Shown here: in pieces, positions 18,004-27,580 of the stretch
Numbering within the stretch: the first letter of the stretch is position 1
Layout of the letters: each line of letters opens with the position of its first letter
Source: Pedobacter segetis
GTDB taxonomy: Bacteria > Bacteroidota > Bacteroidia > Sphingobacteriales > Sphingobacteriaceae
DNA length: 64,000 nt
Direction: 5' to 3'
Assembly: GCF_016623585.1 (NCBI RefSeq)
Contig: NZ_JAEHFY010000018.1
Coordinates: 39,022-103,021 of the forward strand
Translations under genes and position numbers: made by a program
The notes under the pieces: generated by a model
What the model saw: only the letters and a program-made list of their open reading frames with translations
The model's database searches: none
What the model was told of the DNA's origin: nothing

Positions 18004-19119
18004 ATGATATCACTCGAAAAAATCTTTAAAAAAGCTTTTGCAACCGTTGGTGTTACTGTTAACGGAGATAAACCTTGGGACATTCAGGTACGCAATCCCA
18101 AGCTGTATAACAGAATTATAGCAGGAGGTTCTATTGGTTTTGGAGAAGCTTATATGGATGGTTGGTGGGATTGCGAAGCCGTTGACGAATTCATGCACCG
18201 GGTATTATATCATCGCTTAGATAAAAAATTACCTAGGGATATTTTTACGGCATTTTATTTTTTAAACGCAAAATTCAAAAATAGACAAACCTTAGGCAGG
18301 GCAAAAGAAGTTGCTTATAAGCATTACGATATTGGTAACGAGCTTTTTGAGAAAATGCTGGACAAGAACATGATGTATTCTTGTGGCTATTGGGAAAAAG
18401 CAACCAATTTGGAAGAAGCACAAGAAGCAAAACTTGATCTAATTTGCCGTAAGCTTAAACTCGAAAAAGGAATGACGCTTTTAGAAATAGGTTGTGGATG
18501 GGGTACTTTTGCCAAATATGTTACTCAAAAGTATGGCGTTTCAGTTGTGGGCATCACCATATCCGATCAGCAAGCTATTTTGGCCCGTAAGATCAATGAA
18601 GGTTTGCCAGTTGAAATTAGGGTTCAAGATTACCGTGATGTAGAAGGAAAATTTGACAGAGTAGTATCCATCGCAATGTTAGAGGCTGTTGGATACCGTA
18701 ATTTTAGGACATATATGGAAGTGGCCGATAAAAACCTAACAGATAATGGCATATTTTTTATCCATACCATTGGAGGCAACTATGATGCTAAAACAACAGA
18801 TCCATGGATAGATAAATATATTTTCCCAAATGGGATGTTGCCTTCCGCAAGTCAGCTATCAAAAGCATGGCAAGGTCTTTTTGTTTTGGAGGATTGGCAT
18901 AACTTTGGCACTTATTATGATCCCACATTAATGGCTTGGTTAAAAAACTTTGAAGAAAGCTGGGACAGCATTAAACATAATTATGATGAAAGATTTTACC
19001 GTATGTGGAGATATTTCCTTTGTGTTAGTGCAGCTTCATTTCGTTCAAGAAAAAACCACCTTTGGCATATAGTTTTAACAAAACCAGTACGTTTAGGGAT
19101 GTACAAATCTGTTAGGTAA
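18004..19119 (+). CDS. cfa: Cyclopropane-fatty-acyl-phospholipid synthase family methyltransferase
   Basis: 371 residues, near the 382 of E. coli Cfa. It should add a methylene group from SAM across double bonds of membrane phospholipid acyl chains. Visible features are the N-terminal domain (WDIQVRNPKLYNRI, GFGEAYMDGWWD), YKHYDIGNELFEKMLD before the methyltransferase domain, SAM-binding LEIGCGWGTFAKY near residue 161, MMYSCGYW, and the family's late FIHTIGG and IFPNGMLPS segments. It stands alone, 202 bases after the radical SAM gene. Cfa homologues can also be N- or C-methyltransferases, but the full domain order favours true Cfa. Confidence 0.9.
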   Translation: MISLEKIFKKAFATVGVTVNGDKPWDIQVRNPKLYNRIIAGGSIGFGEAYMDGWWDCEAVDEFMHRVLYHRLDKKLPRDIFTAFYFLNAKFKNRQTLGRAKEVAYKHYDIGNELFEKMLDKNMMYSCGYWEKATNLEEAQEAKLDLICRKLKLEKGMTLLEIGCGWGTFAKYVTQKYGVSVVGITISDQQAILARKINEGLPVEIRVQDYRDVEGKFDRVVSIAMLEAVGYRNFRTYMEVADKNLTDNGIFFIHTIGGNYDAKTTDPWIDKYIFPNGMLPSASQLSKAWQGLFVLEDWHNFGTYYDPTLMAWLKNFEESWDSIKHNYDERFYRMWRYFLCVSAASFRSRKNHLWHIVLTKPVRLGMYKSVR

Positions 19120-19211
19120 CATTTTACACATAAATACAAACCACTTTATAACCTTCATTATTACCTTTAGCTTAACTAAATAAACCGGGGCTGCAGCTCA
19201 GTATTTGCCTA

Positions 19212-19871
19212 TCAAATCCTAAATAAATCTAAACCATCATAATTTTTCACAAATCCGATTACATTGTCTTTAACGGCAAAATCACCGGGCGTATGTAAAG
19301 TGGTTAAAGCTACCGCTTGCATTCCGGCATTTTTAGCAGCTTCCACTCCTTTTGGGGCATCTTCAAAAACCAAACATTTGCTGTATTCCACACCTAAAAT
19401 ATCCGCTCCTTTTGTAAATGTTTCGGGATGGGGCTTGCTTAACATGACATCATCTGCACTTACCACCACAGGAAAGTATTTCCTAAGGTTTAAATTATCC
19501 AAAACAAAATCGATATTAAAAGGGATTGCGGCCGAACCAATGGCCATTTTAATTCCTTCATGATAAGCTTTCTCCAAAAAAACACCTAAACCATCAATCA
19601 ATTTTAAATGCGGTTTAAATGCAGCTTGATACCTTTTTTCCTTCTCGATAGATAGATCGTCTATTTGTTGTTGGGTAAAATATCCTTCGCCAAAAACTCT
19701 TTCCAGCAGTTCTTGGTTTTTGCCGTACATCTGCAAAACCGTTTGATCATAAGTAATACCCGCCCCTAAATCTTTGGTAAGTATCTCAAACCAAGCTTTT
19801 GCATGAAACTGCATATCATCTATAATAGTTCCGTTAAGATCAAAAAGGTAAGCTTCAAATTTTTTATCCAT
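19212..19871 (-). CDS. HAD-superfamily beta-phosphoglucomutase-like protein with altered catalytic motif
   Basis: 219 residues. The HAD core is present: nucleophile Asp11 in FDLNGT, motif II Ser in AIGSAA, motif III Lys in SKPHPETF and motif IV in VFEDAPKGVEAA. The second Asp of DxD, the general acid/base in phosphatases and phosphoglucomutases, is Asn13. The cap domain (about residues 16-85) and length match PgmB-like proteins. The change may mean phosphotransfer with different chemistry or weaker hydrolysis. It is convergent with cfa and divergent from the tRNA gene. Confidence 0.85.
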   Translation of the reverse strand: MDKKFEAYLFDLNGTIIDDMQFHAKAWFEILTKDLGAGITYDQTVLQMYGKNQELLERVFGEGYFTQQQIDDLSIEKEKRYQAAFKPHLKLIDGLGVFLEKAYHEGIKMAIGSAAIPFNIDFVLDNLNLRKYFPVVVSADDVMLSKPHPETFTKGADILGVEYSKCLVFEDAPKGVEAAKNAGMQAVALTTLHTPGDFAVKDNVIGFVKNYDGLDLFRI

Positions 19872-19943
19872 GTGGCAAAATTAAGATAATGGATTAGATA
19901 GTATGTAATTTTAAAATGATGATGATTATTATCTTGAAAATCT

Positions 19944-19951
19944 TATTTTTG
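19944..19951 (+). promoter_or_regulatory. Possible -7 promoter element for tRNA-Ser
   Basis: TATTTTTG matches the Bacteroidota -7 consensus and lies 48 bases before the tRNA 5' end, a plausible distance for a short leader. I see no good -33 TTG at the usual spacing. Confidence 0.35.
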
Positions 19952-19999
19952 CAACCCTGTTTATCGGTATTCTGTTTTTAGCAAGCCGTTTTAAAATAC

Positions 20000-20086
20000 G
20001 GAGAGATGTCAGAGTGGTCGAATGAGCCAGCTTGGAAAGCTGGTGTACTGGCAACGGTACCGAGGGTTCGAATCCCTCTTTCTCCG
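20000..20086 (+). tRNA. tRNA-Ser(GGA)
   Basis: 87 bases fold as a class II tRNA. The acceptor arms are GGAGAGA and TTTCTCC with one G-T pair, the discriminator base is G (usual for serine), the anticodon arm is CCAGC-TTGGAAA-GCTGG with anticodon GGA, a long variable arm (TACTGGCAACGGTA) follows, and the T arm is GAGGG-TTCGAAT-CCCTC. It reads UCC and UCU codons. CCA is not encoded. A perfect terminator follows 28 bases later. Confidence 0.97.
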
Positions 20087-20114
20087 CAGAAATCATTATC
20101 AAAACACTCTGAAA

Positions 20115-20147
20115 GCCTGCAGATCAAATGATCTGCAGGCTTTTTTT
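20115..20147 (+). terminator. Rho-independent terminator after tRNA-Ser
   Basis: A perfect 10-base-pair stem (GCCTGCAGAT with ATCTGCAGGC), a six-base loop and seven T's. It ends the tRNA transcript. Confidence 0.92.
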
Positions 20148-20273
20148 GTTTACAATCAATGGTAGATACCCTAAATCTTAATGCTTGCGTAGTAAAATTA
20201 AAGAGAATGGTAAAATAACCTTTTAACCTCCCCTTTATCAATCAATAAGCTTCTCTTAAATTTTTTTTAGCTG

Positions 20274-20894
20274 CTAATTCAAATCATTGATCAGGTCTTT
20301 TGATTTTTGGATCAATGCCGTAATATCCCTACGCTCTCCATTTGTAGATGCCACTTTTTCAAAATCTGAGATGGAGGTTTTTAAATATTTTAGGGCTACC
20401 AACTTGTTATAAACACCTTGAACTTTCTGGGTTTTGTAAATTGCGTATTCTTGATTGGCTAATCCTCTATTTTGATATAGTTTCATATCCTCTGGTGTTA
20501 AATCTATTGCGGTAGAAAAATCTTTTATAGCACCCAACAACAAGGCTTCATGCTCTTTTGAAGCATAATCTGTAATACTTGATGATTGTAGAACCTTTGC
20601 TTTTCCCCTATAATAATAAGCTGCTGTCTCGGTTGGTTTCATGGCAATTAATTTATCGAAAGCGGCAATAGATTTATTGTAATCTGCCGCATGATAGCTA
20701 GAATAGCCCATCAACCATAAGGCGTTCATATTGGCGTGGTCGTTATCATAAGCTTTCTCAAAATATGAAGCTGCATTGGTAAAATTACCAACGGTCATGG
20801 CTTTTTGCCCAAGCCTTTCATAGGGTGTTTGAGCTAATGAGAGTTGTGAAGAGAGAACTATGAAGGATAATAATAGATGTGCTTTATTTTTCAT
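20274..20894 (-). CDS. Secreted TPR-repeat protein
   Basis: 206 residues from ATG 20894. A longer frame opens 44 codons upstream, but the Met at 20894 begins a clean signal peptide (KAHLLLSFIVLSSQLSLAQ), which decides the start. The mature part has tetratricopeptide repeats: GNFTNAASYFEKAYDNDHAN, then the ALWLMGYSSYHAADYNKSI unit, and SAFSTAIDLTPEDMKLYQNRG-like units further on. It should be a periplasmic or outer-membrane-associated scaffold that binds other proteins. Nothing beside it tells its partner; lon is divergent, 245 bases away. Confidence 0.8.
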   Translation of the reverse strand: MKNKAHLLLSFIVLSSQLSLAQTPYERLGQKAMTVGNFTNAASYFEKAYDNDHANMNALWLMGYSSYHAADYNKSIAAFDKLIAMKPTETAAYYYRGKAKVLQSSSITDYASKEHEALLLGAIKDFSTAIDLTPEDMKLYQNRGLANQEYAIYKTQKVQGVYNKLVALKYLKTSISDFEKVASTNGERRDITALIQKSKDLINDLN

Positions 20895-21139
20895 TTTTTG
20901 ACCTGCCAAACGGCGGATGGTAAGTTTATGTATAACGATGCTATTTGTATAATATTTTCTAAACCTAACTGACTTTATTGCATATCGTTTTTTAACTTGA
21001 TAGAAATTAATTGGTTTATAAGGCATTTAATGTTTAAATCATGGCTTGGCATAACTGTTGCAAAATTAGTCTTTTTTATAAAACAAGCCATTATCAAAGA
21101 TAATTCTGTCATTTTGGCGTTCAATCACAATCATAAAGC

Positions 21140-23617
21140 ATGAGCAACTTCGATAATTTCGATTTTAACCAATCTCTACCATTAATAAATGAAGATACAG
21201 AGTTTTTTCCATTAATGTCGCCAGAAGATGAAGAGGAAATGAACAATGAGCAAACTCCAGAGATTTTATCAATTTTACCACTAAGAAATACGGTTTTATT
21301 TCCGGGTGTCGTTATCCCTATTACCGTTGGCAGAGATAAATCTATCAAATTGATTAAGGATGCTTATAAAGGCAACAAGATCATCGGCGTTGTTTCGCAA
21401 AAAGATGTGAACCTAGAAGACCCCACTTTTGAGGAGCTGAACAAAGTGGGTACGGTTGCCATCATCGTAAAGATGCTGCAAATGCCAGATGGCAACACTA
21501 CGGTAATAATACAAGGCAAAAACAGGTTTCAACTGGGCGATGAAGTACAATCAGAACCATATATTAAAGCCAATGTGCAAAAATTTGAAGAAGTAAGGCC
21601 AAAATCAGACAAAGAATTTAAAGCCATGGTTTCTTCTGTAAAAGAATTGGCCATGCAAATCATCCAATTTTCGCCAAACATCCCATCAGAAGCTGCAATT
21701 GCCATTAAAAACATAGAAAGCGTACCCTTTCTGATCAACTTTATATCTTCTAACATGAATGCCTCTGTGGCAGATAAACAAACCATGTTAGAAGTAGCAA
21801 ATTTAAGGGAAAGGGCAACTTTGGTTCTCACGCATTTAAGTACAGAGTTGCAGTTGTTAGAATTGAAAAACCAAATCCAAAGCCGTGTAAAAGTTGATCT
21901 GGATAAGCAACAACGTGATTATTTCTTAAACCAACAGATAAAAACCATACAAGAAGAGTTGGGCGGCAACTCGCCAGATATGGAGATAGAAGAATTAAGG
22001 AATAAAGCAAAGAAGAAGCAATGGAGCAAAGAAATTGATGCTCAGTTTCATAAAGAGCTAGATAAATTAGCAAGGATGAATCCTGCTGCTGCTGATTATT
22101 CTGTACAGATCAATTACTTAGAGGTGTTACTAGATTTACCTTGGGCGCATTTTACCAAAGATAATTTCGATCTAAAAAGAGCAGAAAAGATTTTAGACAG
22201 GGACCATTACGGTCTCGAAAAAGTTAAGAAACGCATCATAGAATATTTAGCGGTCTTAAAACTTAAAAACAACATGAAAGCCCCTATCTTATGTTTGGTG
22301 GGCCCTCCGGGAGTTGGTAAAACTTCATTAGGCAAATCAATAGCCAAGGCTTTGGGTAGAAAATACGTGAGGATGGCTTTGGGAGGTATTAGAGACGAGG
22401 CAGAAATCCGCGGCCACCGTAAAACATATATCGGTGCAATGCCCGGCAAAGTAATACAGTCTTTGAAAAAAGCGGGCGCATCCAACCCGGTCTTTGTTTT
22501 GGATGAGATTGATAAAGTGGGGAACGACTATCGGGGCGATCCTTCTTCTGCCCTATTGGAGGTTTTGGATCCAGAGCAAAATAACGCTTTCGCCGATAAC
22601 TTTTTAGAGTTGGATTATGATCTTTCTAACGTGATGTTTATTGCAACCGCCAATTCTTTAAACAATATCCAGCCGGCATTATTAGATCGTATGGAAATTA
22701 TCGAGGTTAACGGTTACACCATTGAAGAGAAGGTAGAAATCGCTAAGAAGCATTTGATCCCGAAGCAAAAAGAGCAACACGGGTTAAAAGCAAAGGATAT
22801 TTCTTTGAAACCAACCATTATTGAGAAGATCGTTGAGGATTATACCAGAGAATCTGGAGTGCGTGGCTTGGAGAAAACTTTAGGTTCTGTTGTGCGTGGT
22901 GCGGCAACCAAAATTGCCATGGAAGAGGAATATAACACCAATTTTTCTTACGATGATGTGAAGAAAACTTTAGGCCCCCCGTATTTTGATAAAGATGCCT
23001 ATGAGGGCAATGAGGTAGCTGGTGTGGTAACTGGTTTAGCTTGGACATCCGTTGGTGGCGATATTTTATTTATCGAAGCCAGTTTAAGCCCTGGAAAAGG
23101 TAAAATGACCTTAACAGGAAATCTTGGCGATGTGATGAAAGAATCTGCCGTTATTGCGATGGCTTACATTAGATCACATGCCCAACAATTGAATATTGAT
23201 TATAGGTTGTTTGATCAATGGGATTTACATATCCACGTACCTGCTGGCGCAACGCCAAAAGATGGCCCTTCTGCCGGTATTACCATGCTCACTGCTTTAA
23301 CATCTGTATTTACGCAACGCCAGGTTAAAAACCATTTAGCCATGACAGGCGAGATTACCCTAAGAGGAAAAGTTTTACCAGTAGGCGGGATTAAAGAGAA
23401 AATCTTAGCGGCCAAAAGAGCAAATATCAAAGAGATTATTTTATGTAAATCTAACGAAAAGGATATTTTAGAGATTAAAGCAGATTACATCAAGGATATG
23501 AAGTTTCATTATGTGACCAATATGTTAGATGTAATCGATTTGGCTTTATTCCCTCACAAGATTAAAAATCCACAAAACATAGTTTATCGGGAAGAAAAAA
23601 AACCAGAGATGGTTTAA
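21140..23617 (+). CDS. lon: ATP-dependent protease Lon
   Basis: 825 residues, the usual length. The N-terminal substrate-recognition domain (about 40-250, ILPLRNTVLFPG) is followed by a coiled region, the AAA+ module (Walker A GPPGVGKTS near residue 388, Walker B FVLDEIDKVG near 452, sensor region FIATANSL) and the C-terminal serine-lysine protease domain (catalytic Ser711 in DGPSAG, Lys about 754 in GGIKEKILAAKRA). It degrades misfolded and regulatory proteins in the cytoplasm. The acidic N-terminal extension of about 35 residues is normal for Bacteroidota. It is monocistronic, closed by a terminator 66 bases after the stop. Confidence 0.98.
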   Translation: MSNFDNFDFNQSLPLINEDTEFFPLMSPEDEEEMNNEQTPEILSILPLRNTVLFPGVVIPITVGRDKSIKLIKDAYKGNKIIGVVSQKDVNLEDPTFEELNKVGTVAIIVKMLQMPDGNTTVIIQGKNRFQLGDEVQSEPYIKANVQKFEEVRPKSDKEFKAMVSSVKELAMQIIQFSPNIPSEAAIAIKNIESVPFLINFISSNMNASVADKQTMLEVANLRERATLVLTHLSTELQLLELKNQIQSRVKVDLDKQQRDYFLNQQIKTIQEELGGNSPDMEIEELRNKAKKKQWSKEIDAQFHKELDKLARMNPAAADYSVQINYLEVLLDLPWAHFTKDNFDLKRAEKILDRDHYGLEKVKKRIIEYLAVLKLKNNMKAPILCLVGPPGVGKTSLGKSIAKALGRKYVRMALGGIRDEAEIRGHRKTYIGAMPGKVIQSLKKAGASNPVFVLDEIDKVGNDYRGDPSSALLEVLDPEQNNAFADNFLELDYDLSNVMFIATANSLNNIQPALLDRMEIIEVNGYTIEEKVEIAKKHLIPKQKEQHGLKAKDISLKPTIIEKIVEDYTRESGVRGLEKTLGSVVRGAATKIAMEEEYNTNFSYDDVKKTLGPPYFDKDAYEGNEVAGVVTGLAWTSVGGDILFIEASLSPGKGKMTLTGNLGDVMKESAVIAMAYIRSHAQQLNIDYRLFDQWDLHIHVPAGATPKDGPSAGITMLTALTSVFTQRQVKNHLAMTGEITLRGKVLPVGGIKEKILAAKRANIKEIILCKSNEKDILEIKADYIKDMKFHYVTNMLDVIDLALFPHKIKNPQNIVYREEKKPEMV

Positions 23618-23683
23618 TGAGTTTTGAAGAGTTTGTTAAAACTTTTTGAATATATCGTGATTTCTGAAGAAATATAAAATATG

Positions 23684-23709
23684 CGACCCCTTTGGGGTCG
23701 TGTTTTTTT
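23684..23709 (+). terminator. Rho-independent terminator after lon
   Basis: CGACCCC-TTT-GGGGTCG, a perfect 7-base-pair stem, followed by seven T's at 23703-23709. Confidence 0.92.
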
Positions 23710-23730
23710 GTGTTGATTTCTGAAAATATG

Positions 23731-23919
23731 AGAACCTTACAGGTTCTGCCTATAAAATCTTAGAGCTATTAATTCTTATGATTTGCTTATGTTAAAATTA
23801 CATTTGTTTATCCCAAAGCGATAAACAAATTGATCCTTCCGTTGGACCCAACCGGGACCATATAAATATGTTAATATAATTTGTACAAATATGAGAACTT
23901 TTCAAGTTCTTGCTTTTTT
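23731..23919. repeat. Pair of similar small hairpins in the lon / lpxR-like gap
   Basis: The 341-base gap after lon has two related hairpins, each preceded by AATATG: AGAACC-TTAC-AGGTTCT core at 23731-23747 and AGAACTT-TTC-AAGTTCT at 23894-23910. The second is followed by a T-rich run (to 23919) and could end a transcript. Apart from these and the lon terminator I see nothing in the gap. Confidence 0.6.
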
Positions 23920-23958
23920 ATGGTATTTTTAAAAGCCGAATGAATTTCGGATTTTCTT

Positions 23959-24924
23959 ATGCAAAATTCCTTAAAATTATCTATCTCTGTTTTATTTATA
24001 TTTATCTCTTTATCAGGATATTCCCAAATAAAATCTTACCAAAATGAACTGGGTTTTAAAAGTGAAAACGATTCTTATTTAGGCACCGGACAGGATAGAT
24101 ATTATACCAATGGACTTTTTATAACCTATAAAAGAGCAAGTAAGACAAAAAACTATACCGATTCTTTAGATTTTACCAAAAAGATTTGGAGCGCAAGCAT
24201 TGGGCAATATATGTACAACGCACAAAGCGGGCAAATAACCGATATTAAGTATGTTGATAGGCCTTTTGCGGCTTACCTATATGGTGCTTTTGCGCTTCAA
24301 TACCTAAACAATAAAGAACATACCGTGAAATTTGAATTACAATTGGGTACAATTGGGCCAAATGCTTTGGGTTTAGAGGCCCAAGAAGTTATCCATAAAA
24401 CTTTTGGCTTTTACGATATTAAAGGGTGGGAATATCAGGTAAAAAATGAAATTGGTTTTAACGCTAAAGCTGATATATTATACCTTATCCATCGTTCTGG
24501 GAATAAAAGAGTAGATTTTTCCCTTCCTCTTGAAGGCAGATTGGGCAATACATTTACAAGCTTGAGTGCGGGGCTTTTATTTAGAACAGGGAGTTTGAAC
24601 CCATTATACCACTCGGTGGCAACGCAAAGCAATGTTTCTAATTTTAAAGAAGCAGGTGTTTTAGAAAAGGAGTTTTATTTTTTCTTGAAACCGCAATTGC
24701 AATTGGTTATCTATGATGCAACTATTGCCGGGGGCTTATTCAGAACAGATAAAGGCCCGGTAACTTTTAAAACCAATCCCTTGGTTTTTTCACAAGAATT
24801 GGGCTTGGCCTATGCTAAAAAAAGGTGGACGGTAGATTTCTCTGTTATATTTAAAACTAAAGAAGAAAGCAGTATGGTGTTTTCGCACCAATACGGTTCT
24901 TTTGATTTGTATTACAGGTTCTGA
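23959..24924 (+). CDS. LpxR-like lipid A 3'-O-deacylase (DUF2219)
   Basis: 321 residues, about the 319 of Salmonella LpxR. A signal peptide (residues 1-22, ending YSQ) leads to a 12-strand-type barrel ending FDLYYRF with a terminal Phe. Catalytic landmarks are SENDSY (Asn, Asp), DRYYTNG (Thr), LGTIGPNALG and a His in EVIHKTF, in the order of the enzyme's Asn, Asp, Thr and His. It would remove the 3'-linked acyloxyacyl chain of lipid A in the outer membrane, which can lower immune or antibiotic recognition. The start could also be a nearby codon, but the ATG gives a good signal peptide. It stands alone. Confidence 0.85.
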   Translation: MQNSLKLSISVLFIFISLSGYSQIKSYQNELGFKSENDSYLGTGQDRYYTNGLFITYKRASKTKNYTDSLDFTKKIWSASIGQYMYNAQSGQITDIKYVDRPFAAYLYGAFALQYLNNKEHTVKFELQLGTIGPNALGLEAQEVIHKTFGFYDIKGWEYQVKNEIGFNAKADILYLIHRSGNKRVDFSLPLEGRLGNTFTSLSAGLLFRTGSLNPLYHSVATQSNVSNFKEAGVLEKEFYFFLKPQLQLVIYDATIAGGLFRTDKGPVTFKTNPLVFSQELGLAYAKKRWTVDFSVIFKTKEESSMVFSHQYGSFDLYYRF

Positions 24925-24957
24925 TTTTTTGTTAGTTACGAAAAACCTTGGTTTATA

Positions 24958-25025
24958 AACCCGATTGCAGCGGCATCCTCCCGTTTTTCTCGGGAGATAT
25001 AGCGAAAAGCGGGACCGCAAAAACT
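24958..25025 (+). repeat. Structured interspersed repeat, copy B
   Basis: GATTGCAGCGGCATCC, an inner hairpin (CTCCCG with CGGGAG), then GATATAGCGAAAAGCGGG. This is the shortest copy; the outer arms are CCCG and CGGG. It lies between the ends of the lpxR-like and carbonic anhydrase genes. Confidence 0.7.
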
Positions 25026-25048
25026 TTATAGCTTAAACTTACTTTTTC

Positions 25049-25083
25049 AAAAAAAGAGCGGACATCATAAAAATATCCGCCCT
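25049..25083 (-). terminator. Rho-independent terminator of the carbonic anhydrase gene
   Basis: On the minus strand, GGCGGATA and TGTCCGCT pair around an A/T-rich loop and are followed by seven T's (seen as A's at 25049-25055). It lies just after the stop. Confidence 0.85.
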
Positions 25084-25089
25084 TAGATT

Positions 25090-25788
25090 TTATTTCGCCT
25101 CAAATTTGAACATGGCCCCTAATTTCTCATCAGAATTAAAGGAAACGCCAAGATCTTTGATAATCCCCGTTTCTAAACTATAGGCCCAACCATGTACGCT
25201 CAACTCTTGCCCTTGGCTCCAAGCGTTTTGCAAAGTTGTGGTTTTACAAAGGTTATAAACGTTTTCTATCACGTTTAGTTCTACCAATCTTTTGCCTCTT
25301 TCTACCTCGTTATCCATCATATCCAATTCAAAGGCATAGGTGCGGTAAACGTCTTTAATATGTCGTAACCAATTGTCTATCAAGCCATATTGTTTGTGGC
25401 TCATTGCTGCCAAAACACCTCCGCAGCCATAATGCCCGCATACGATAACGTGTTTTACCTTTAAAACCGCAACGGCATAATCCAAAACACTCAGCATATT
25501 CATATCGGTATGGATAACCATATTTGCAATGTTCCTGTGAACAAAAATATCGCCAGGGTTTGTACCTGTTATTTGATTTGCCGGTACTCTGCTATCTGCA
25601 CAGCCAATCCATAAAACTGGTGGGTTTTGCCCTTTGGCCAATTTTTTAAAATAATCGCTATCTTCCTTTAATGTTTCTGCAACCCATTCTTTGTTCCATT
25701 TTAAAAGGTTTTCATAACTAATTTCATCTGTATGATGCCCTACCGAGATGTTTTTTGTGGATATTTTATTTTCTTCTGGTTTTTTCAT
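25090..25788 (-). CDS. Beta-class carbonic anhydrase
   Basis: 232 residues from ATG 25788; an in-frame TTG four codons upstream is less likely. It hydrates CO2 to bicarbonate in the cytoplasm. The beta-class zinc site is intact: Cys in CADSRVP with the Asp-Arg dyad, then His and Cys in HYGCGG. The segment GTNPGDIFVHRNIAN is typical. About 30 residues before the core are charged and give no signal peptide. Bicarbonate is the substrate of biotin-dependent carboxylases, and the divergent neighbour is such a carboxylase subunit, so the pairing makes sense, but it is not evidence of co-regulation. Confidence 0.94.
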   Translation of the reverse strand: MKKPEENKISTKNISVGHHTDEISYENLLKWNKEWVAETLKEDSDYFKKLAKGQNPPVLWIGCADSRVPANQITGTNPGDIFVHRNIANMVIHTDMNMLSVLDYAVAVLKVKHVIVCGHYGCGGVLAAMSHKQYGLIDNWLRHIKDVYRTYAFELDMMDNEVERGKRLVELNVIENVYNLCKTTTLQNAWSQGQELSVHGWAYSLETGIIKDLGVSFNSDEKLGAMFKFEAK

Positions 25789-25957
25789 TTTTATGATCAA
25801 AATGGGAAATTACAATTAACCATTTTTTAAATTATGATATTGAATGACTAAATTATAAATATTGATTTCTTTTTTTTAATATTTATCAAATTAATTTTAA
25901 CCATAGCTTTCACATAATTTTTATACTTTCACAATATTGCCAAAAAATCTAAAAAAA

Positions 25958-27499
25958 GTGGATAATAAACTAGAGAAACTTATCGCCAAAAGAGAAGAGG
26001 CTTTTCTTGGAGGAGGAGAAAAAAGAATAGAGAGCCAACATAAAAAAGGGAAATTAACTGCTCGCGAGCGTTTACATTTTCTATTGGATGATGGTTCTTT
26101 TGAAGAAATTGGGATGTTGGTATCGCATAGATCCACAGATTTTGGAATGGAAAAAGAAAAATATCCCGGAGATGGCGTTATTACCGGTTATGGAACGATA
26201 AACGGCCGGTTGGCTTATGTTTTTTCTCAAGATTTCACGGTTTTTGGAGGTTCATTATCAGAGACCCATGCCGAAAAAATCTGTAAGATTATGGATATGG
26301 CGCTCAAAAATGGCGCACCTTTAATAGGTTTAAACGATTCTGGCGGGGCAAGAATACAAGAAGGGGTGGTTTCTTTAGGTGGCTACGCCGATATTTTTTA
26401 TAAAAACACCATGGCTTCTGGAGTAATCCCACAACTTTCTGCCATTATGGGTCCTTGTGCGGGCGGTGCGGTTTATTCGCCTGCCATTACAGATTTTATT
26501 TTGATGGTAGAAAACACTTCGTATATGTTCGTTACTGGGCCAAATGTGGTAAAAACTGTAACCCATGAAGAGGTAACCTCTGAAGAATTGGGCGGAGCGC
26601 AAGCCCACGCAACAAAATCTGGTGTAACGCATTTTGCCTGTGCCAATGAAATTGAAGCTATCAATCATATCAAAAAACTGTTAAGCTATATGCCTCAAAA
26701 TTGTGAGGAAAAAGCTCCATTTGAGGACTATGAAGCTGGAGATGAGCAGCGAAAGAAACTCAATAACATCTTACCAGAAAATGCCAACCAACCTTATGAT
26801 ATTAGGGAAGTGATTGCTGAGGTAATTGACACCGATTCATTTTTAGAAGTACATAAAGATTTTGCAGAAAACATTGTGGTGGGCTTTGCCCGATTGGCAG
26901 GGAGAAGCATTGGGATCGTTGCCAATCAACCCGCATTTTTAGCGGGGGTTTTGGATATTAATTCTTCTACCAAAGCAGCTAGGTTTGTTCGCTTTTGCGA
27001 TGCCTTTAATATCCCGCTTTTGGTTTTTGAAGATGTGCCAGGTTTTTTACCCGGTACAGATCAAGAATGGAATGCCATCATTACCAATGGTGCAAAACTA
27101 TTATATGCTTTTTGCGAAGCCACCGTCCCTCGTATTACCGTAATTACCCGTAAAGCTTATGGTGGTGCTTATGATGTAATGAATTCTAAACACATTGGCG
27201 CCGATATGAATTACGCATGGCCAAGTGCCGAAATTGCCGTAATGGGGGCAAAAGGTGCTGCAGAGATCATTTTCAAAAGAGAGATTTCATCGGCCGAGCG
27301 GCCAGAAGAAAAATGGTTAGAAAAAGAAAAAGAATATTCTGATATTTTTGCAAACCCCTACCGAGCCGCCGAACGTGGTTTTATTGATGAAGTGATCGAG
27401 CCTGCAGAAACCCGGATCAAGTTGATCAAGGCTTTTAAAATGCTGGAGAATAAGGTGGTTAATAACCCGAGGAAGAAACATGGGAATATTCCTTTGTAA
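25958..27499 (+). CDS. Acyl-CoA carboxylase carboxyltransferase (beta) subunit, propionyl-CoA type
   Basis: 513 residues from GTG 25958, which gives the family's usual N terminus ([19 protein letters not shown]) and length; a TTG at 25937 would add seven residues. The carboxyltransferase domains are intact: [13 protein letters not shown], then [12 protein letters not shown] in the first crotonase-like half and [20 protein letters not shown] and [10 protein letters not shown] in the second, forming the two oxyanion sites. It transfers CO2 from biotin to propionyl-CoA or a similar acyl-CoA, or acts as part of a methylmalonyl-CoA decarboxylase. No alpha or biotin-carrier gene is nearby, so I give no symbol. 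Confidence 0.93.
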   Translation: MDNKLEKLIAKREEAFLGGGEKRIESQHKKGKLTARERLHFLLDDGSFEEIGMLVSHRSTDFGMEKEKYPGDGVITGYGTINGRLAYVFSQDFTVFGGSLSETHAEKICKIMDMALKNGAPLIGLNDSGGARIQEGVVSLGGYADIFYKNTMASGVIPQLSAIMGPCAGGAVYSPAITDFILMVENTSYMFVTGPNVVKTVTHEEVTSEELGGAQAHATKSGVTHFACANEIEAINHIKKLLSYMPQNCEEKAPFEDYEAGDEQRKKLNNILPENANQPYDIREVIAEVIDTDSFLEVHKDFAENIVVGFARLAGRSIGIVANQPAFLAGVLDINSSTKAARFVRFCDAFNIPLLVFEDVPGFLPGTDQEWNAIITNGAKLLYAFCEATVPRITVITRKAYGGAYDVMNSKHIGADMNYAWPSAEIAVMGAKGAAEIIFKREISSAERPEEKWLEKEKEYSDIFANPYRAAERGFIDEVIEPAETRIKLIKAFKMLENKVVNNPRKKHGNIPL

Positions 27500-27580
27500 A
27501 TACCTTGTTTCATAAGGGGTTAAGGTTTTAATTAATCAATACTTATCCCTATTTTTAAAGTTTTAATCAAAACCAAAAAC

